Below, in pieces: positions 48,301 through 56,661 of a stretch of DNA of 64,000 bases. Each line of letters starts with the position of its first letter. The first letter of the stretch is position 1. Made by a program: the position numbers and the translations under genes. This stretch comes from Glutamicibacter nicotianae (GTDB lineage: Bacteria > Actinomycetota > Actinomycetes > Actinomycetales > Micrococcaceae). The notes beneath the pieces are model-generated. The model was given only the letters and a program-made list of their open reading frames with translations, had not been told where the DNA came from and did not search any database. Where the stretch lies: assembly GCF_006539525.1 (NCBI RefSeq), contig NZ_BJNE01000004.1:1-64000 (forward strand). Reading direction: 5' to 3'.

Positions 48301-50056
48301 TGAGCAGGAAGCCCTGAATGCCGAGACCGCCCGGGCCCATGCCGAATCCCTCGTGGCCACCCGCCGCGCCTTCACCCTGCGGGTCGCCGGGCAGCTGGCC
48401 TATGCGGCCATCGAGGACGCGGGCAAGCTGCGCGATGCCCTGGGCACCCCGCTGCCCACCGGCATCCCCACCGCCTTCCTCGAACCGGCGGCCCAGCCAA
48501 TTGAGGACCTGGTGTCCCGCTTCGCCCGCACCCACGCCCCGTTCACGCTCTCCGAGCTGTCCGCCGCACTCGGCCTGGGCGTCGCGGTGCTGCGCCCGGT
48601 GCTCGACCAGCTGGTGGCGGCCGGCCGCCTGTCGCTGGGCGCGTTCCGTCCGGTGGAGCTGATCCCGCCTGGAATCAGCGGGGATGAATACTGCGATGTT
48701 TCGGTGCTGCGCACCATCCGCACCCGTTCGCTGGCCGCGTTGCGCGCCGAGGTGGAGCCGGTGGACCAGCCAACGTTCGGACGTTTCCTGCCCGCCTGGC
48801 AGCAGGTGGGCTCCCGGCTGGAAGGCAGCGACGGGCTCTACGAGGTGCTGACCCAGCTGGCAGGGGTTGAAGTTCCTGCCTCGGCGCTGGAATCATTCAT
48901 CCTGCCCGCCAGGTTGCACGGCTACCAGGCATCGTGGCTCGATGAGCTGACCAGCAGCGGGGACGTGCTGATCTGCGGGGCCGGGGCCGCCGGCGGCAAG
49001 GACGGCTGGCTTTCGTTGCACACCGCAGAGTTCGCCTCCCTGAGCCTGCCAGCCCCTGACATGTCCCAGCTGGATTCGCTGGCCCGCCGGGTGCTTGATT
49101 CCTTCGACGCTACCGGGGCCTACTTCGTGCAGGAACTCGCCGCCCGGCTGCACTCGGAAGAGGGGCTGCCGCCCACCGAGCAGGAGATCACCGAGGCCTG
49201 CTGGCAGCTGTTCTGGGCGGGGTTCATCTCCCCCGACACCCTCGCTCCGGTGCGCGGCTACCTGGCTGGCGGCACCACCGCGCACAAGATCGCCAAGCCG
49301 GCGCCGCGTGCCCGTGCCGCCCGGCTGAATCGGCTCTCCGGGCTTACCCGGCTAGCCCGGGAACAGGCGGCCGGACAGCTGGCACGCAACACCCGCGGCT
49401 CGGCCCGCTGGTCGCTGCTGCCCGCCCCTGCGCTGGACCCGACCATCGCAGCGCATGCAACCGCGGAAATCATGCTTGAACGCTACGGGGTGCTCACCCG
49501 CGGTTCGGTGGCCGCCGAATCCGTGCCCGGCGGCTTCGGCCAGCTCTACCGGGTGCTGTCCAAGCTGGAAGAGGCGGGCCATGCCCGCCGCGGCTACTTC
49601 ATCGAAAAGCTCGGCGCCGCGCAGTTCTCCACCGCCAACACCATCGACCGGCTGCGCACCTTCACCCTGCCCGATGACCCGCAGCGCCAGCCGCAGGCTG
49701 TGGTGCTCGCCTCCACGGACCCGGCCAACCCCTACGGCGCGGCCCTGCCGTGGCCGGCCACGCAGACCGGGCACCGCCCGGGGCGCAAGGCCGGGGCGAT
49801 CGTGGGTCTGCTGGACGGAGAATTGGCGCTCTACCTGGAGCGCGGCGGGCGCACCGTGCTCGCTTTCGGCGAGCCAAGCGAAGAGTCATGGCGGCTGCTG
49901 GCAGGAAATCTGGTGGCCGTGCTGCGCACCGCGACAGTGGACAAGCTGGCCATTGCCACGGTCAACGGCGAGCCGGTCCTTGAGCACCCCCTCGCCCACG
50001 CGCTGCTGGCGGCCGGATTCTATTCCACCCCGCAGGGGATCCGCTTCCGGCGCTAA
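45389..50056 (+). CDS. lhr: Lhr-like ATP-dependent helicase
   Basis: Large superfamily 2 helicase of 1555 aa, as in mycobacteria. Motif I is APTGSGKTLAAF (residue about 43), motif II DEVH (about 180), motif III LSATVEPPEEVARFL, and motif VI QRVGRAGHQ (about 417). The Lhr core with its winged helix and beta-barrel follows, and about 650 C-terminal residues form the oligomerisation part seen in full-length Lhr. It unwinds DNA or RNA-DNA hybrids during repair. It starts 180 bases after the Fic remnant and marks the return to normal GC content. Confidence 0.95.
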   Translation: MSDVLSRFGAATRKWFTDVFSAPTVAQSGAWESISDGKHTLVIAPTGSGKTLAAFLWALDRLHHAELDAPALPGMESDADHPAGTGTKVLYISPLKALGVDVERNLRSPLTGIRSTAHEMGLSQPSVTVGVRSGDTPANDRRKLLKDPPDILITTPESLYLMLTSQARKTLDQVHTVIIDEVHAIANTKRGTHLALSLERLDAMLAAPAQRIGLSATVEPPEEVARFLAGSAPVNIVRPKSTKKWELAVRVPVEDMTDLPSAAGAHDLGPGSSPAASASIWPHVENQLVDLVLENRSTIIFANSRRLAERLTGRLNDIYAEREGFSAEDTSTSTPAVLMAQAGSTAASNLEAPLLARAHHGSVSKDARAQIEEDLKLGKLRAVVATSSLELGIDMGLVDLVIQVESPNSVSSGLQRVGRAGHQVGSVSQGIFFPKHRADLLSTALVVTRMREGNIEKMVIPANPLDVLAQQTLAAVAMEDLEVEAWYDTVRRAAPYQQLPRSVYLATLDMMAGKYPSDEFATLKPRLIWDRDAGVLSARPGAQRLAVISGGTIPDRGLFGVFLAGSEDDKAPKRVGELDEEMVYESRVGDVFALGATSWRIEDITHDRVLVTPAFGQPGKLPFWHGDGLGRPVELGAALGEFTTGLLAGERSASAAALREHGLDPFAAENLLNYLGEQRQATGQVPNHQNFVVERFHDELGDWRVILHSPFGLAVHAPWALAIGARVRERWGLDASAMAADDGIVLRIPAMDDEPPGADLFAFEADEIVDVVTSQVANSALFAARFRECAARALLLPRINPTKRTPLWQQRQRASQLLDVARNYPDFPIILETVRECLNDVYDLPALTEILGQVSSRAIRLVEVTTELPSPFAQSLLFGYVAQFLYETDAPLAERRATALSLDPVLLGELLGRNDVREILDPQVISTLEQQLQHLAPNRRLSGMEGAADLLRLLGPLSAEQLAQRLRSTEDEQEALNAETARAHAESLVATRRAFTLRVAGQLAYAAIEDAGKLRDALGTPLPTGIPTAFLEPAAQPIEDLVSRFARTHAPFTLSELSAALGLGVAVLRPVLDQLVAAGRLSLGAFRPVELIPPGISGDEYCDVSVLRTIRTRSLAALRAEVEPVDQPTFGRFLPAWQQVGSRLEGSDGLYEVLTQLAGVEVPASALESFILPARLHGYQASWLDELTSSGDVLICGAGAAGGKDGWLSLHTAEFASLSLPAPDMSQLDSLARRVLDSFDATGAYFVQELAARLHSEEGLPPTEQEITEACWQLFWAGFISPDTLAPVRGYLAGGTTAHKIAKPAPRARAARLNRLSGLTRLAREQAAGQLARNTRGSARWSLLPAPALDPTIAAHATAEIMLERYGVLTRGSVAAESVPGGFGQLYRVLSKLEEAGHARRGYFIEKLGAAQFSTANTIDRLRTFTLPDDPQRQPQAVVLASTDPANPYGAALPWPATQTGHRPGRKAGAIVGLLDGELALYLERGGRTVLAFGEPSEESWRLLAGNLVAVLRTATVDKLAIATVNGEPVLEHPLAHALLAAGFYSTPQGIRFRR

Positions 50057-50081
50057 GCCGCAGCGCAGGCAAGCACCGGCG

Positions 50082-50561
50082 CTACTTGCGCGCCCTGCCC
50101 CAGATCCAGGCAGCATTGGTGACCTCGAAGAGAACCTGCCCATCGCAGCCGAGCGAGCCATGCAGAGTCACCAGGGCCCGGTCCTCGCGCTTGAACTGGA
50201 TATCGGTGATTTCCAGTTGCCCGTGCAGTTCCATGCCGGGACGCACCGGAGCATGGAACTGGATATTCTCCATCGCCCTTCCGGCCACCACCCACCAGTG
50301 CCGGTAGGCTCCCAGCACTGCCAGGCGCTGGAAAATCGCCAACGAGTGGATGCCGCTGGCGATAATGCCGCCGAAGTGACCCTGCTGCGCAAACTCCTCG
50401 TCGATGTGGAACCGCTGCGGATCCCACTGCATGGCGAACGCGTGCAGATCCTCGTCGGTCATCTTGTACGAGCCCAAACCAACTATGTCCCCGACTGCCA
50501 AGTCCTCGGCATAGATGGTCGGTTCGGTCGGCTCGATCTGTTCTGTTGCTGCAATGCCCAT
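50082..50561 (-). CDS. MaoC-like hotdog dehydratase
   Basis: Protein of 159 aa with a single hotdog domain. Conserved are YAEDLAVGDIVGLGSYKMTDEDLHAFAMQWDPQRFHIDEEFAQQGHFGGIIASGIHSLAIFQRL, which contain the Asp and His of the MaoC hydratase motif. The second part, FHAPVRPGMELHGQLEITDIQFKREDRALVTLHGSLGCDGQVLFE, completes the fold. Likely substrate is an enoyl-CoA, but the real one is unknown. ATG 50561 starts the domain; longer frames overlap the divergent glycosylase gene. Confidence 0.85.
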   Translation of the reverse strand: MGIAATEQIEPTEPTIYAEDLAVGDIVGLGSYKMTDEDLHAFAMQWDPQRFHIDEEFAQQGHFGGIIASGIHSLAIFQRLAVLGAYRHWWVVAGRAMENIQFHAPVRPGMELHGQLEITDIQFKREDRALVTLHGSLGCDGQVLFEVTNAAWIWGRARK

Positions 50562-50651
50562 GCGCCCAGCGTAGGCCACGGCCGCGACGAACTGCGCTTC
50601 GTCACGGCTGCACCTTACGATGGGTTCCTGGATTGATTCTAGGGAGGACGC

Positions 50652-51482
50652 ATGCCAGAAGGAGATTCCGTCTATCGGGCCACCGCCCGGCTGCACCGCG
50701 CGCTGGCCGGAAAAACCATCGTTCGCTCGGACTTCCGGGTTCCGTCGCTGTCCACCGTGGACCTGGCCGGGTACATGGTGTCCGAAGTCGTCCCGCGCGG
50801 CAAGCACCTGCTGGTGCGCCTGCATCCGCCCACGGACCCAGACCCTGCCTTCAACCATCCTCCCCTGACCCTGCATTCGCACCTGCTGATGGAGGGCCGC
50901 TGGGACCTCTACGGCTCCGGCGACCGTTTCAAGCGCCCCGCCCACACTGCCCGTGTGGTGCTGCAATTCACCGGGATCACCGCGGTCGGATTCGACATCG
51001 CCCAGGTCAAGCTCGTGCCCACCGCCGACGAGCAGGAACTTGTTGGCCATCTGGGCCCGGACCTGCTCGGCACGGATTGGGATGCGCAGCAGGCGGCCGC
51101 GAACTTCCGCGCGCAGCCGCAGCGCGGCATCGGCGAGGCGCTGCTGGACCAACGGCTGATGGCCGGGGTCGGCAACATCTACCGCAGCGAGGTCCTGTTC
51201 CTCACCCGGCTGCATCCGCTCACTCTGGTGGGGCAGGTGGTGGGCCTGGAGAAAGCCATCGAGATGTCCCGGCGCCTGCTGGAGGTCAACAAGGACCGGC
51301 CGCGCCGGGTCACCACCGGCCTGGCGCGCACCCGCGAGCCCTATTGGGTGTATGGACGCGCCGGCAAGCCCTGCTTGCGCTGCGGCACCACCATCCAGGT
51401 CTTGAAGATCGCCGCCGAGGACTCGGGGCTGGAACGCGACTGCTACCTCTGCCCGTCCTGCCAGCCGGCACCGCGCAGCTGA
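50652..51482 (+). CDS. nei: Nei2-type DNA glycosylase/AP lyase
   Basis: Fpg/Nei-family enzyme (276 aa) that removes oxidised pyrimidines and nicks the site. PEGDSVYR at the start supplies the catalytic Pro2-Glu3, GKHLLVRL the conserved Lys, and RQ/GIGEALLDQRLMAGVGNIYRSEVLF the helix-two-turn-helix. The C-terminal zinc finger is CLRCGTTIQ to CYLCPSC (four Cys). The pattern is that of actinobacterial Nei2. Lhr next to a glycosylase suggests a repair neighbourhood. Confidence 0.93.
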   Translation: MPEGDSVYRATARLHRALAGKTIVRSDFRVPSLSTVDLAGYMVSEVVPRGKHLLVRLHPPTDPDPAFNHPPLTLHSHLLMEGRWDLYGSGDRFKRPAHTARVVLQFTGITAVGFDIAQVKLVPTADEQELVGHLGPDLLGTDWDAQQAAANFRAQPQRGIGEALLDQRLMAGVGNIYRSEVLFLTRLHPLTLVGQVVGLEKAIEMSRRLLEVNKDRPRRVTTGLARTREPYWVYGRAGKPCLRCGTTIQVLKIAAEDSGLERDCYLCPSCQPAPRS

Positions 51483-51528
51483 GGCCGCGGATCAGCGTGC
51501 TCCCGGCAAAGATGGGAGAATATCCCAT

Positions 51529-52551
51529 ATGGCTATGGAATCCCCGCTTCCCGTTCGCAACGGCGTCAATGCAACTCGGCTTCGACTCCCGCGGACCGGT
51601 TCATGGGCAACTGTCGCCGATTATCTGCTCGAACGCTTTGGCCATGTCGATCCCGAGGGCATTCTGCGCCGCTTCGATGAGCAGCAAATCGTTGGCCTGG
51701 GCGGCACTCCGCTCACCCGCCAGACTCCCCTGGGCGAGCATGAATTCATTTGGTACTACCGCTCCTTGCCGGAAGAAACCCCGATCCCCTTCGAGGCCAG
51801 AATCCTGCACCAGGACGAGCACCTGCTGGTCGTGGACAAGCCGCACTTCCTCCCCACCACACCCGGTGGACGCTTCATCCAGGAATCCGCGCTGGTGCGC
51901 TTGCGCAACCAGACCGGCATCGACGACCTGGTGCCGATGCACCGGCTGGACCGCGCCACCGCCGGCGTCATTCTTTTCGCGGTGAATCCGCAGACTCGGG
52001 GCGCCTACCAGATGCTTTTCGAGCGCCGGGAGATTGCCAAGCGCTACAAGGCGGTCGTCGCCCTGCAGCCCGGTGAAGGACTGGAAACCGGACGCGTGCT
52101 GCAGCCCAACGGCGGGCATTCCCAGGTCAAGACTGAATCCGAACTGCGCGATCTGCTGCAGCGCACGCCGCTCGTTTTCGAAAACCGGATGTCCAAGGTC
52201 AAGGGCCAGCTGCGTTCAATTGTGGAAGAAGGCGAGCCGAATGCCCAGACCCTGATCAAGGTCGAGACCATTGGAACCAGCCATGGTTTCCATTCCGGGA
52301 CCGAGGTTGCCTTGATGGATCTGGAACCGCATTCGGGCAAGACCCATCAGCTGCGGATCCACTTGGCTTCCCTGGGCCTGGGCATCATCAATGATGCGTT
52401 CTATCCCCGGCTGTGGGATCTGGCTCCTGATGACTACCGGCGCCCGCTGCAGCTGCTGGCGCACACCATTTCCTTCACCGATCCGTTGACCGGCGCCGAA
52501 CGCAGCTTCAGCAGTGAGCAACGGCTGGCGGAAGCCCCTTCAGCTCAATAA
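51529..52551 (+). CDS. RluA-family pseudouridine synthase
   Basis: Enzyme of 340 aa. The catalytic motif MHRLDRATAGVILFA holds the Asp, with LLVVDKPHFLPTTP and KRYKAVVAL before and after. The C-terminal HQLRIHLASLGLGIINDAFY is also conserved. The first 90 residues form an extra region (LERFGHVDPEGILRRFDEQQIVGLGGTPLTRQTPL) that looks S4-like. The target (23S rRNA or tRNA) cannot be read from the sequence. GGGAGA precedes the start. Confidence 0.9.
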   Translation: MAMESPLPVRNGVNATRLRLPRTGSWATVADYLLERFGHVDPEGILRRFDEQQIVGLGGTPLTRQTPLGEHEFIWYYRSLPEETPIPFEARILHQDEHLLVVDKPHFLPTTPGGRFIQESALVRLRNQTGIDDLVPMHRLDRATAGVILFAVNPQTRGAYQMLFERREIAKRYKAVVALQPGEGLETGRVLQPNGGHSQVKTESELRDLLQRTPLVFENRMSKVKGQLRSIVEEGEPNAQTLIKVETIGTSHGFHSGTEVALMDLEPHSGKTHQLRIHLASLGLGIINDAFYPRLWDLAPDDYRRPLQLLAHTISFTDPLTGAERSFSSEQRLAEAPSAQ

Positions 52552-52623
52552 CCCCTTCTCATGTGGGAGGAACTGGCCTAAGCTGGTGCCCAATATCCCG
52601 TGACACATAAGGATGAAGGCAAG

Positions 52624-53523
52624 ATGGCCGAACACGAGTCGACCCCGCAACTTGATTCCCTCGTGGCCTCGGCCCGTTCCGCCATGGCATCGGCCAGCGA
52701 ACGGACCTCCTTCGAGTTGCCCTATGCACCGCCGGATCATCGCCCCAACCCTGTGGTGGAGCCCTTCGACAAGATACGCGGATATCTGCTGGGCGCTTCG
52801 GGCCTGCTGCTGTTGCTGACCACGTTGGCGTTGTCTTCCGGTTTGCATGGACGAGCCCAAGCCAGCTTGCTGGATACCAGCCTGGTGCACTCGGTGCTGT
52901 GGCCGGCACTTGCCATCGCGCTGGTCCTCAGCGCAGCGTTCTCGCTGCGCAGCGACCAGCTGTCGGCCCGGCGCCAGCGGATCATTTCCATCTACTCGAT
53001 CCCGGCAACAGCGTTGATGGCGTGCGCCATCACCCTGGCGTCCGGCTTCATGCCCGTCGGCGCTGCCATCCTGGCGACCATCGCTTCGCTGCTCTCCCTG
53101 TACGGCGTACTGCAGCTGAACAAGAATACTGCGCGCAACCGCTTGGAGCGTTGGGCCACCGACGCCCCGATCAGCTTCTTTGCAGGTGCCAGCATGGTTT
53201 ACGCCCTGCAGCTGTGGTTTGCCGCCGCCGGATGGCATGACGGCGAGCACGGAATCCAGGCCGCCCTGATAACGGCCGGAATCTCGGTGGCCGCCGGCGC
53301 TTTCGCCCATTCAGAGCGCGGCCGCCATGCGCTGGCCAGCGGCTACGGAATCTGCATGATTGCTGCCGCCATCCAGGGCTGGCTGAAAGATTCAGCGCCG
53401 CTGTGGGTCTGCGCGGTCTGGATCTTCATGGCCCTGCTGGTGTTCCTGATGGCCGAGAACCGCCGGTTCCAAATCAGCCATGCCGAGCACCGTGCACAGC
53501 GCGGCAAAACCGTAGAATTCTAG
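52624..53523 (+). CDS. Polytopic membrane protein, unknown function
   Basis: Membrane protein of 299 aa with a 55-residue cytoplasmic start and about eight helices (GYLLGASGLLLLLTTLALSSGL, LVHSVLWPALAIALVLSAAF, and further pairs) to a short basic tail. No family was recognised. ATG 52624 has GAAGG upstream; GTG 52600 would add eight residues. It lies 70 bases after the pseudouridine synthase and converges on the SDR gene. Confidence 0.7.
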   Translation: MAEHESTPQLDSLVASARSAMASASERTSFELPYAPPDHRPNPVVEPFDKIRGYLLGASGLLLLLTTLALSSGLHGRAQASLLDTSLVHSVLWPALAIALVLSAAFSLRSDQLSARRQRIISIYSIPATALMACAITLASGFMPVGAAILATIASLLSLYGVLQLNKNTARNRLERWATDAPISFFAGASMVYALQLWFAAAGWHDGEHGIQAALITAGISVAAGAFAHSERGRHALASGYGICMIAAAIQGWLKDSAPLWVCAVWIFMALLVFLMAENRRFQISHAEHRAQRGKTVEF

Positions 53524-53548
53524 GTTCTGCCACGCCCGCCACAAATGC

Positions 53549-54325
53549 TTAACGCGGTGCCATGCGGATGGCGCCATCAAGGCGAATTGTTTCGCCGTTG
53601 AGCATCGGATTGGCCACGATATGCTCCACCAAGGCCGCGTATTCTTCCGGACGTCCCAGGCGCGATGGATGCGGCACCTGGGCACCGAGCGAGTCCTGGG
53701 CTGCCTGCGGCAATCCTGCCATCATCGGCGTATGGAAAATGCCCGGCGCGATTGTCATGACGCGGATCTGGTGGCTTGCCAGCTCGCGAGCCAGGGGAAG
53801 GGTCATCGCGGCTACGGCTCCCTTGGACGCCGCGTAGGCGGGCTGTCCGATCTGCCCGTCAAACGCGGCCACCGACGCGGTGTTGATGATGACGCCGCGT
53901 TCGGTGGTTCCCTGCTCGTCGTTCAGCGCTTCGCTATGCGCCATGGCTTCTGCGGCCAGGCGGATCACGTTGAAGGTGCCGTTGACATTGATGTCCAGCA
54001 CCTTGGCGAAGCGTTCCAGCGGCAGCACCCCGTCACGGCCCAGCACCTTTCCCGGGGTGGCAACACCGGCGCAATTGACCAGCACGCGCAGGGTGCCCAG
54101 TTCCTTGGCACGTTCGATGCCGGCGGCCACCTGCTGCGCGTCGGTGACATCGGCCGGCACGAAACGGACATTCGTCCCGATCTCAGCCGCGATTTCATCG
54201 CCGTCCTCGCGCGGCAGGTCGAGCACCACCACGTGCTTGGCCCGGGCGGCCAGCATGTGCGCCGTGGCGCGCCCCAATCCCGACAGGCCTCCGGTGACGA
54301 GTGCGACTGAATCCTGCAACTGCAT
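53549..54325 (-). CDS. SDR-family oxidoreductase (3-hydroxyacyl-CoA dehydrogenase type 2-like)
   Basis: NAD-dependent enzyme of 258 aa. The cofactor motif is [20 protein letters not shown] lies in [12 protein letters not shown], and the catalytic Tyr-Lys pair is in [11 protein letters not shown], with Ser in [12 protein letters not shown]. The end [41 protein letters not shown] is close to type-2 hydroxyacyl-CoA dehydrogenases (HSD10-like). A role in fatty-acid or branched-chain oxidation is likely. Confidence 0.9.
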   Translation of the reverse strand: MQLQDSVALVTGGLSGLGRATAHMLAARAKHVVVLDLPREDGDEIAAEIGTNVRFVPADVTDAQQVAAGIERAKELGTLRVLVNCAGVATPGKVLGRDGVLPLERFAKVLDINVNGTFNVIRLAAEAMAHSEALNDEQGTTERGVIINTASVAAFDGQIGQPAYAASKGAVAAMTLPLARELASHQIRVMTIAPGIFHTPMMAGLPQAAQDSLGAQVPHPSRLGRPEEYAALVEHIVANPMLNGETIRLDGAIRMAPR

Positions 54326-54407
54326 GCTTGCTCCTTCGTAGACAGTGAACCTGTGATCTACATTACTGGCCAGTTACGTCCAGGCGAAGAAGCTTGCCAG
54401 CAGGCAT

Positions 54408-54443
54408 GGAAAAACCGCTGGATCCCATGATGGGATCCAGCGG
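54408..54443 (-). terminator. Rho-independent terminator of the DHA2 transporter gene
   Basis: CCGCTGGATCCCAT and ATGGGATCCAGCGG (54415-54443) form a 14-bp perfect stem, followed on the minus strand by TTTTTCC. It lies 20 bases past the transporter stop. Confidence 0.8.
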
Positions 54444-54463
54444 CTCTCGTACGCTTCTGCTGT

Positions 54464-55957
54464 CTAGTGGCTCGGAACCTTTGCAGGTTCGGCTTCAGCG
54501 GCAACGGACTTGTTCTTCCCGCCGAGCAGGAAGCCGATGACCACGATGCCCACGCTGCAGGCGGCACCAACAAGGAAGCCGGGCTGGAAGCCTTCAACCG
54601 AAGCGGTCAGCGGGTCGATGCCGTCCGCGATCTTCGAGGCGGTGGCCGCGGCGACAACGCCAACGAGCAGCGCGGTGCCCATGGCGCCAGCCAACTGCTG
54701 CAAGGTCGACAGCAGGGCCGAACCATGCGAGTGCAGGCTGTGCGGCAACGGGTTCAGCGCAGTGGTGAACGCCGGGGTGAAGATGAAGGCCAGGCCCAAG
54801 CTCATCACCAGGTGCATGACAACCAACAGCCAAATCGGGGTATTCGCGTTCAGGATCATGGCGTAACCAAGCAGGGACACCAGAAGCACCACGGCGCCGG
54901 GAACGATCAGCGGACGGGCGCCGACCTTGTCGTAGAGCTTGCCGACCATCGGTGCCAGGATGCCCATCAGCAGTCCGCCCGGAAGCATGATCAGGCCGGT
55001 GGTCAGGGTCTCAATGCCCAGCACGCTGGTGAAGAACATCGGCAGCAGGATAATCACGCCGAACAGCGAGATCATCGAGAACATCATCAGCACCAGCGAA
55101 AGGGTGAAATCCTTGTAGTTCAGCGGACGCAAATCCAGCAGCGCCTTGTCCTCCTTCTGCAGGTTCAGCTGCAGGAAGACGAAGGCGACCAGGCACAGGA
55201 CCGCGCCGACCAGGATGCCCAGGTTCAGCGGGGTGATTCCTGCCGAGAGGCCGCTCAGTCCGTAGACCAGGCCGCCGAATCCAGGGATCGCCAGGATCAA
55301 GGAAGGAATGGACAGCGGAGCCGAGGCGCCGTCGACGTCCTTGGACAGCCGCGGGGTACCGATCAGCAGGGCTGCTACCGCAATCGGGATGATCACGATG
55401 AACATGAAGCGCCACGAGAGGAACTGCAGGATCAGGCCGGAGAGCGTCGGGCCGATGGCCGGAGCTACGGAAATCACGATGGAGACGTTGCCCATCAGCA
55501 CGCCGCGGCGCTCGGCCGGGACCAGATGCAAAATGGTGGTCATCAGCAGCGGCATCATGATGGCGGTGCCGCTGGCCTGGATGACACGGGCCAGCAGCAG
55601 GACGCCCAGACCCGGCGCGAGTGCAGCCAGCAGGGTGCCGAGGGTGAATAGGCCCATCGCCAAGACGAAGACATTGCGTATGCTCAGCCGCTGCAGCAAG
55701 AAGCCGGTCATCGGAATGACCACGGCCATGGTCAGCATGAAGATGGTTGACAGCCACTGGATTGCGTCAGCGGTGACATTGAATTCAACCATGAGCACAG
55801 GCAGAGCCACGTTCATGATGGTTTCGTTCAGGATGACCACGAAGCTGGAAACAATCAGCACCGCAATCGTGGTGAAATTCTGTTTGCTCAGTCGTTCTGG
55901 AGCGTTCGTCACGGCAGGAATCTGCTTCCACGAGGATTCGGAAAAAGGAAATGCCAT
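54464..55957 (-). CDS. DHA2-family MFS multidrug efflux transporter
   Basis: Transporter of 497 aa with 12-14 helices. The family motif C region is VIQASGTAIMMPLLMTTI with GVLMGNVSIVISVAPAIGPTLSGLILQFLSWRFMFI, typical of EmrB/QacA-type drug:H+ antiporters. LNETIMNVALPVLMVEFNVTADAIQWLSTIFML matches the first helices. The cytoplasmic N-terminus of about 25 residues may be partly untranslated if an internal start is used. No regulator is adjacent; a plain terminator ends it. Confidence 0.9.
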   Translation of the reverse strand: MAFPFSESSWKQIPAVTNAPERLSKQNFTTIAVLIVSSFVVILNETIMNVALPVLMVEFNVTADAIQWLSTIFMLTMAVVIPMTGFLLQRLSIRNVFVLAMGLFTLGTLLAALAPGLGVLLLARVIQASGTAIMMPLLMTTILHLVPAERRGVLMGNVSIVISVAPAIGPTLSGLILQFLSWRFMFIVIIPIAVAALLIGTPRLSKDVDGASAPLSIPSLILAIPGFGGLVYGLSGLSAGITPLNLGILVGAVLCLVAFVFLQLNLQKEDKALLDLRPLNYKDFTLSLVLMMFSMISLFGVIILLPMFFTSVLGIETLTTGLIMLPGGLLMGILAPMVGKLYDKVGARPLIVPGAVVLLVSLLGYAMILNANTPIWLLVVMHLVMSLGLAFIFTPAFTTALNPLPHSLHSHGSALLSTLQQLAGAMGTALLVGVVAAATASKIADGIDPLTASVEGFQPGFLVGAACSVGIVVIGFLLGGKNKSVAAEAEPAKVPSH

Positions 55958-56121
55958 TTGATGCCTGCAGCTGTTCGCCGGACTAGAAATTCAAATAGCT
56001 CTACCGATTTTATCGCTTGGGAATGCGGCGCACTAGGGTTGCGGGAAATCCGCATCAGTGAGTTCGGCAACACAGATCCAGCTTCATGGAATGTCGAGGG
56101 TTTGTGTACCAAGATAGAACC

Positions 56122-56661
56122 ATGAACGTGCGCACACCTGACCCATACCCTGGATGGCTCTCCGAGGAAGACCTCTACGAGGCACGCCAGCGCCTGCCGA
56201 TGCTCTACGTCGAGGCGATTCCCGTGCGCCTGGATCCGCTGGGCTATGTCAACGAGGTGGGCCTGCTGCTGACCGGCGATGACGATGGCCGCATGCTGCG
56301 CACCTTCGTTTCGGGCCGGGTGATGTACCGCGAGACCATTCGCGCAGCGTTGATCCGCCACATCGAAAAGGATCTGGGCACCATGGTGCTGCCGCAGCTT
56401 CCGGCCTCACCGGTGCCATTCACCGTTGCCGAGTACTTCCCGGCGCCGAGCGAAACCGGCCTGACCGATGATCGCCAGCACGCAGTGTCCATGTGCTACA
56501 TCGTGCCGGTCCGCGGCGAGACCAGCCCGCGCTCCGACGCCTTGGAACTGACCTGGCTTTCGCCAACCGAAGCGCTCAGCTCGGATATCCAGGGCGAGTT
56601 CGCGGGCGGCCGTGAAAATATTCTCCGTCAGGCATTAGCCCACGTCGGAGTGAATATCTAG
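56122..56661 (+). CDS. Nudix-fold protein (DUF4916-like) with degenerate Nudix box
   Basis: Protein of 179 aa. The fold region YVEAIPVRLDPLGYVNEVGLLLTGDDDGRMLRTFVSGRVMYRETIRAALIRHIEKDLGTM lines up with a Nudix domain. G65-x5-E71 and G86 of the box are kept, but the REUXEE core reads RHIEKD, so the metal-binding Glu residues are largely lost. The pattern resembles the DUF4916 group found in actinobacteria. It may bind nucleotides without hydrolysing them. ATG 56122 is chosen over 56086. It overlaps the convergent FUSC gene by four bases. Confidence 0.72.
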   Translation: MNVRTPDPYPGWLSEEDLYEARQRLPMLYVEAIPVRLDPLGYVNEVGLLLTGDDDGRMLRTFVSGRVMYRETIRAALIRHIEKDLGTMVLPQLPASPVPFTVAEYFPAPSETGLTDDRQHAVSMCYIVPVRGETSPRSDALELTWLSPTEALSSDIQGEFAGGRENILRQALAHVGVNI

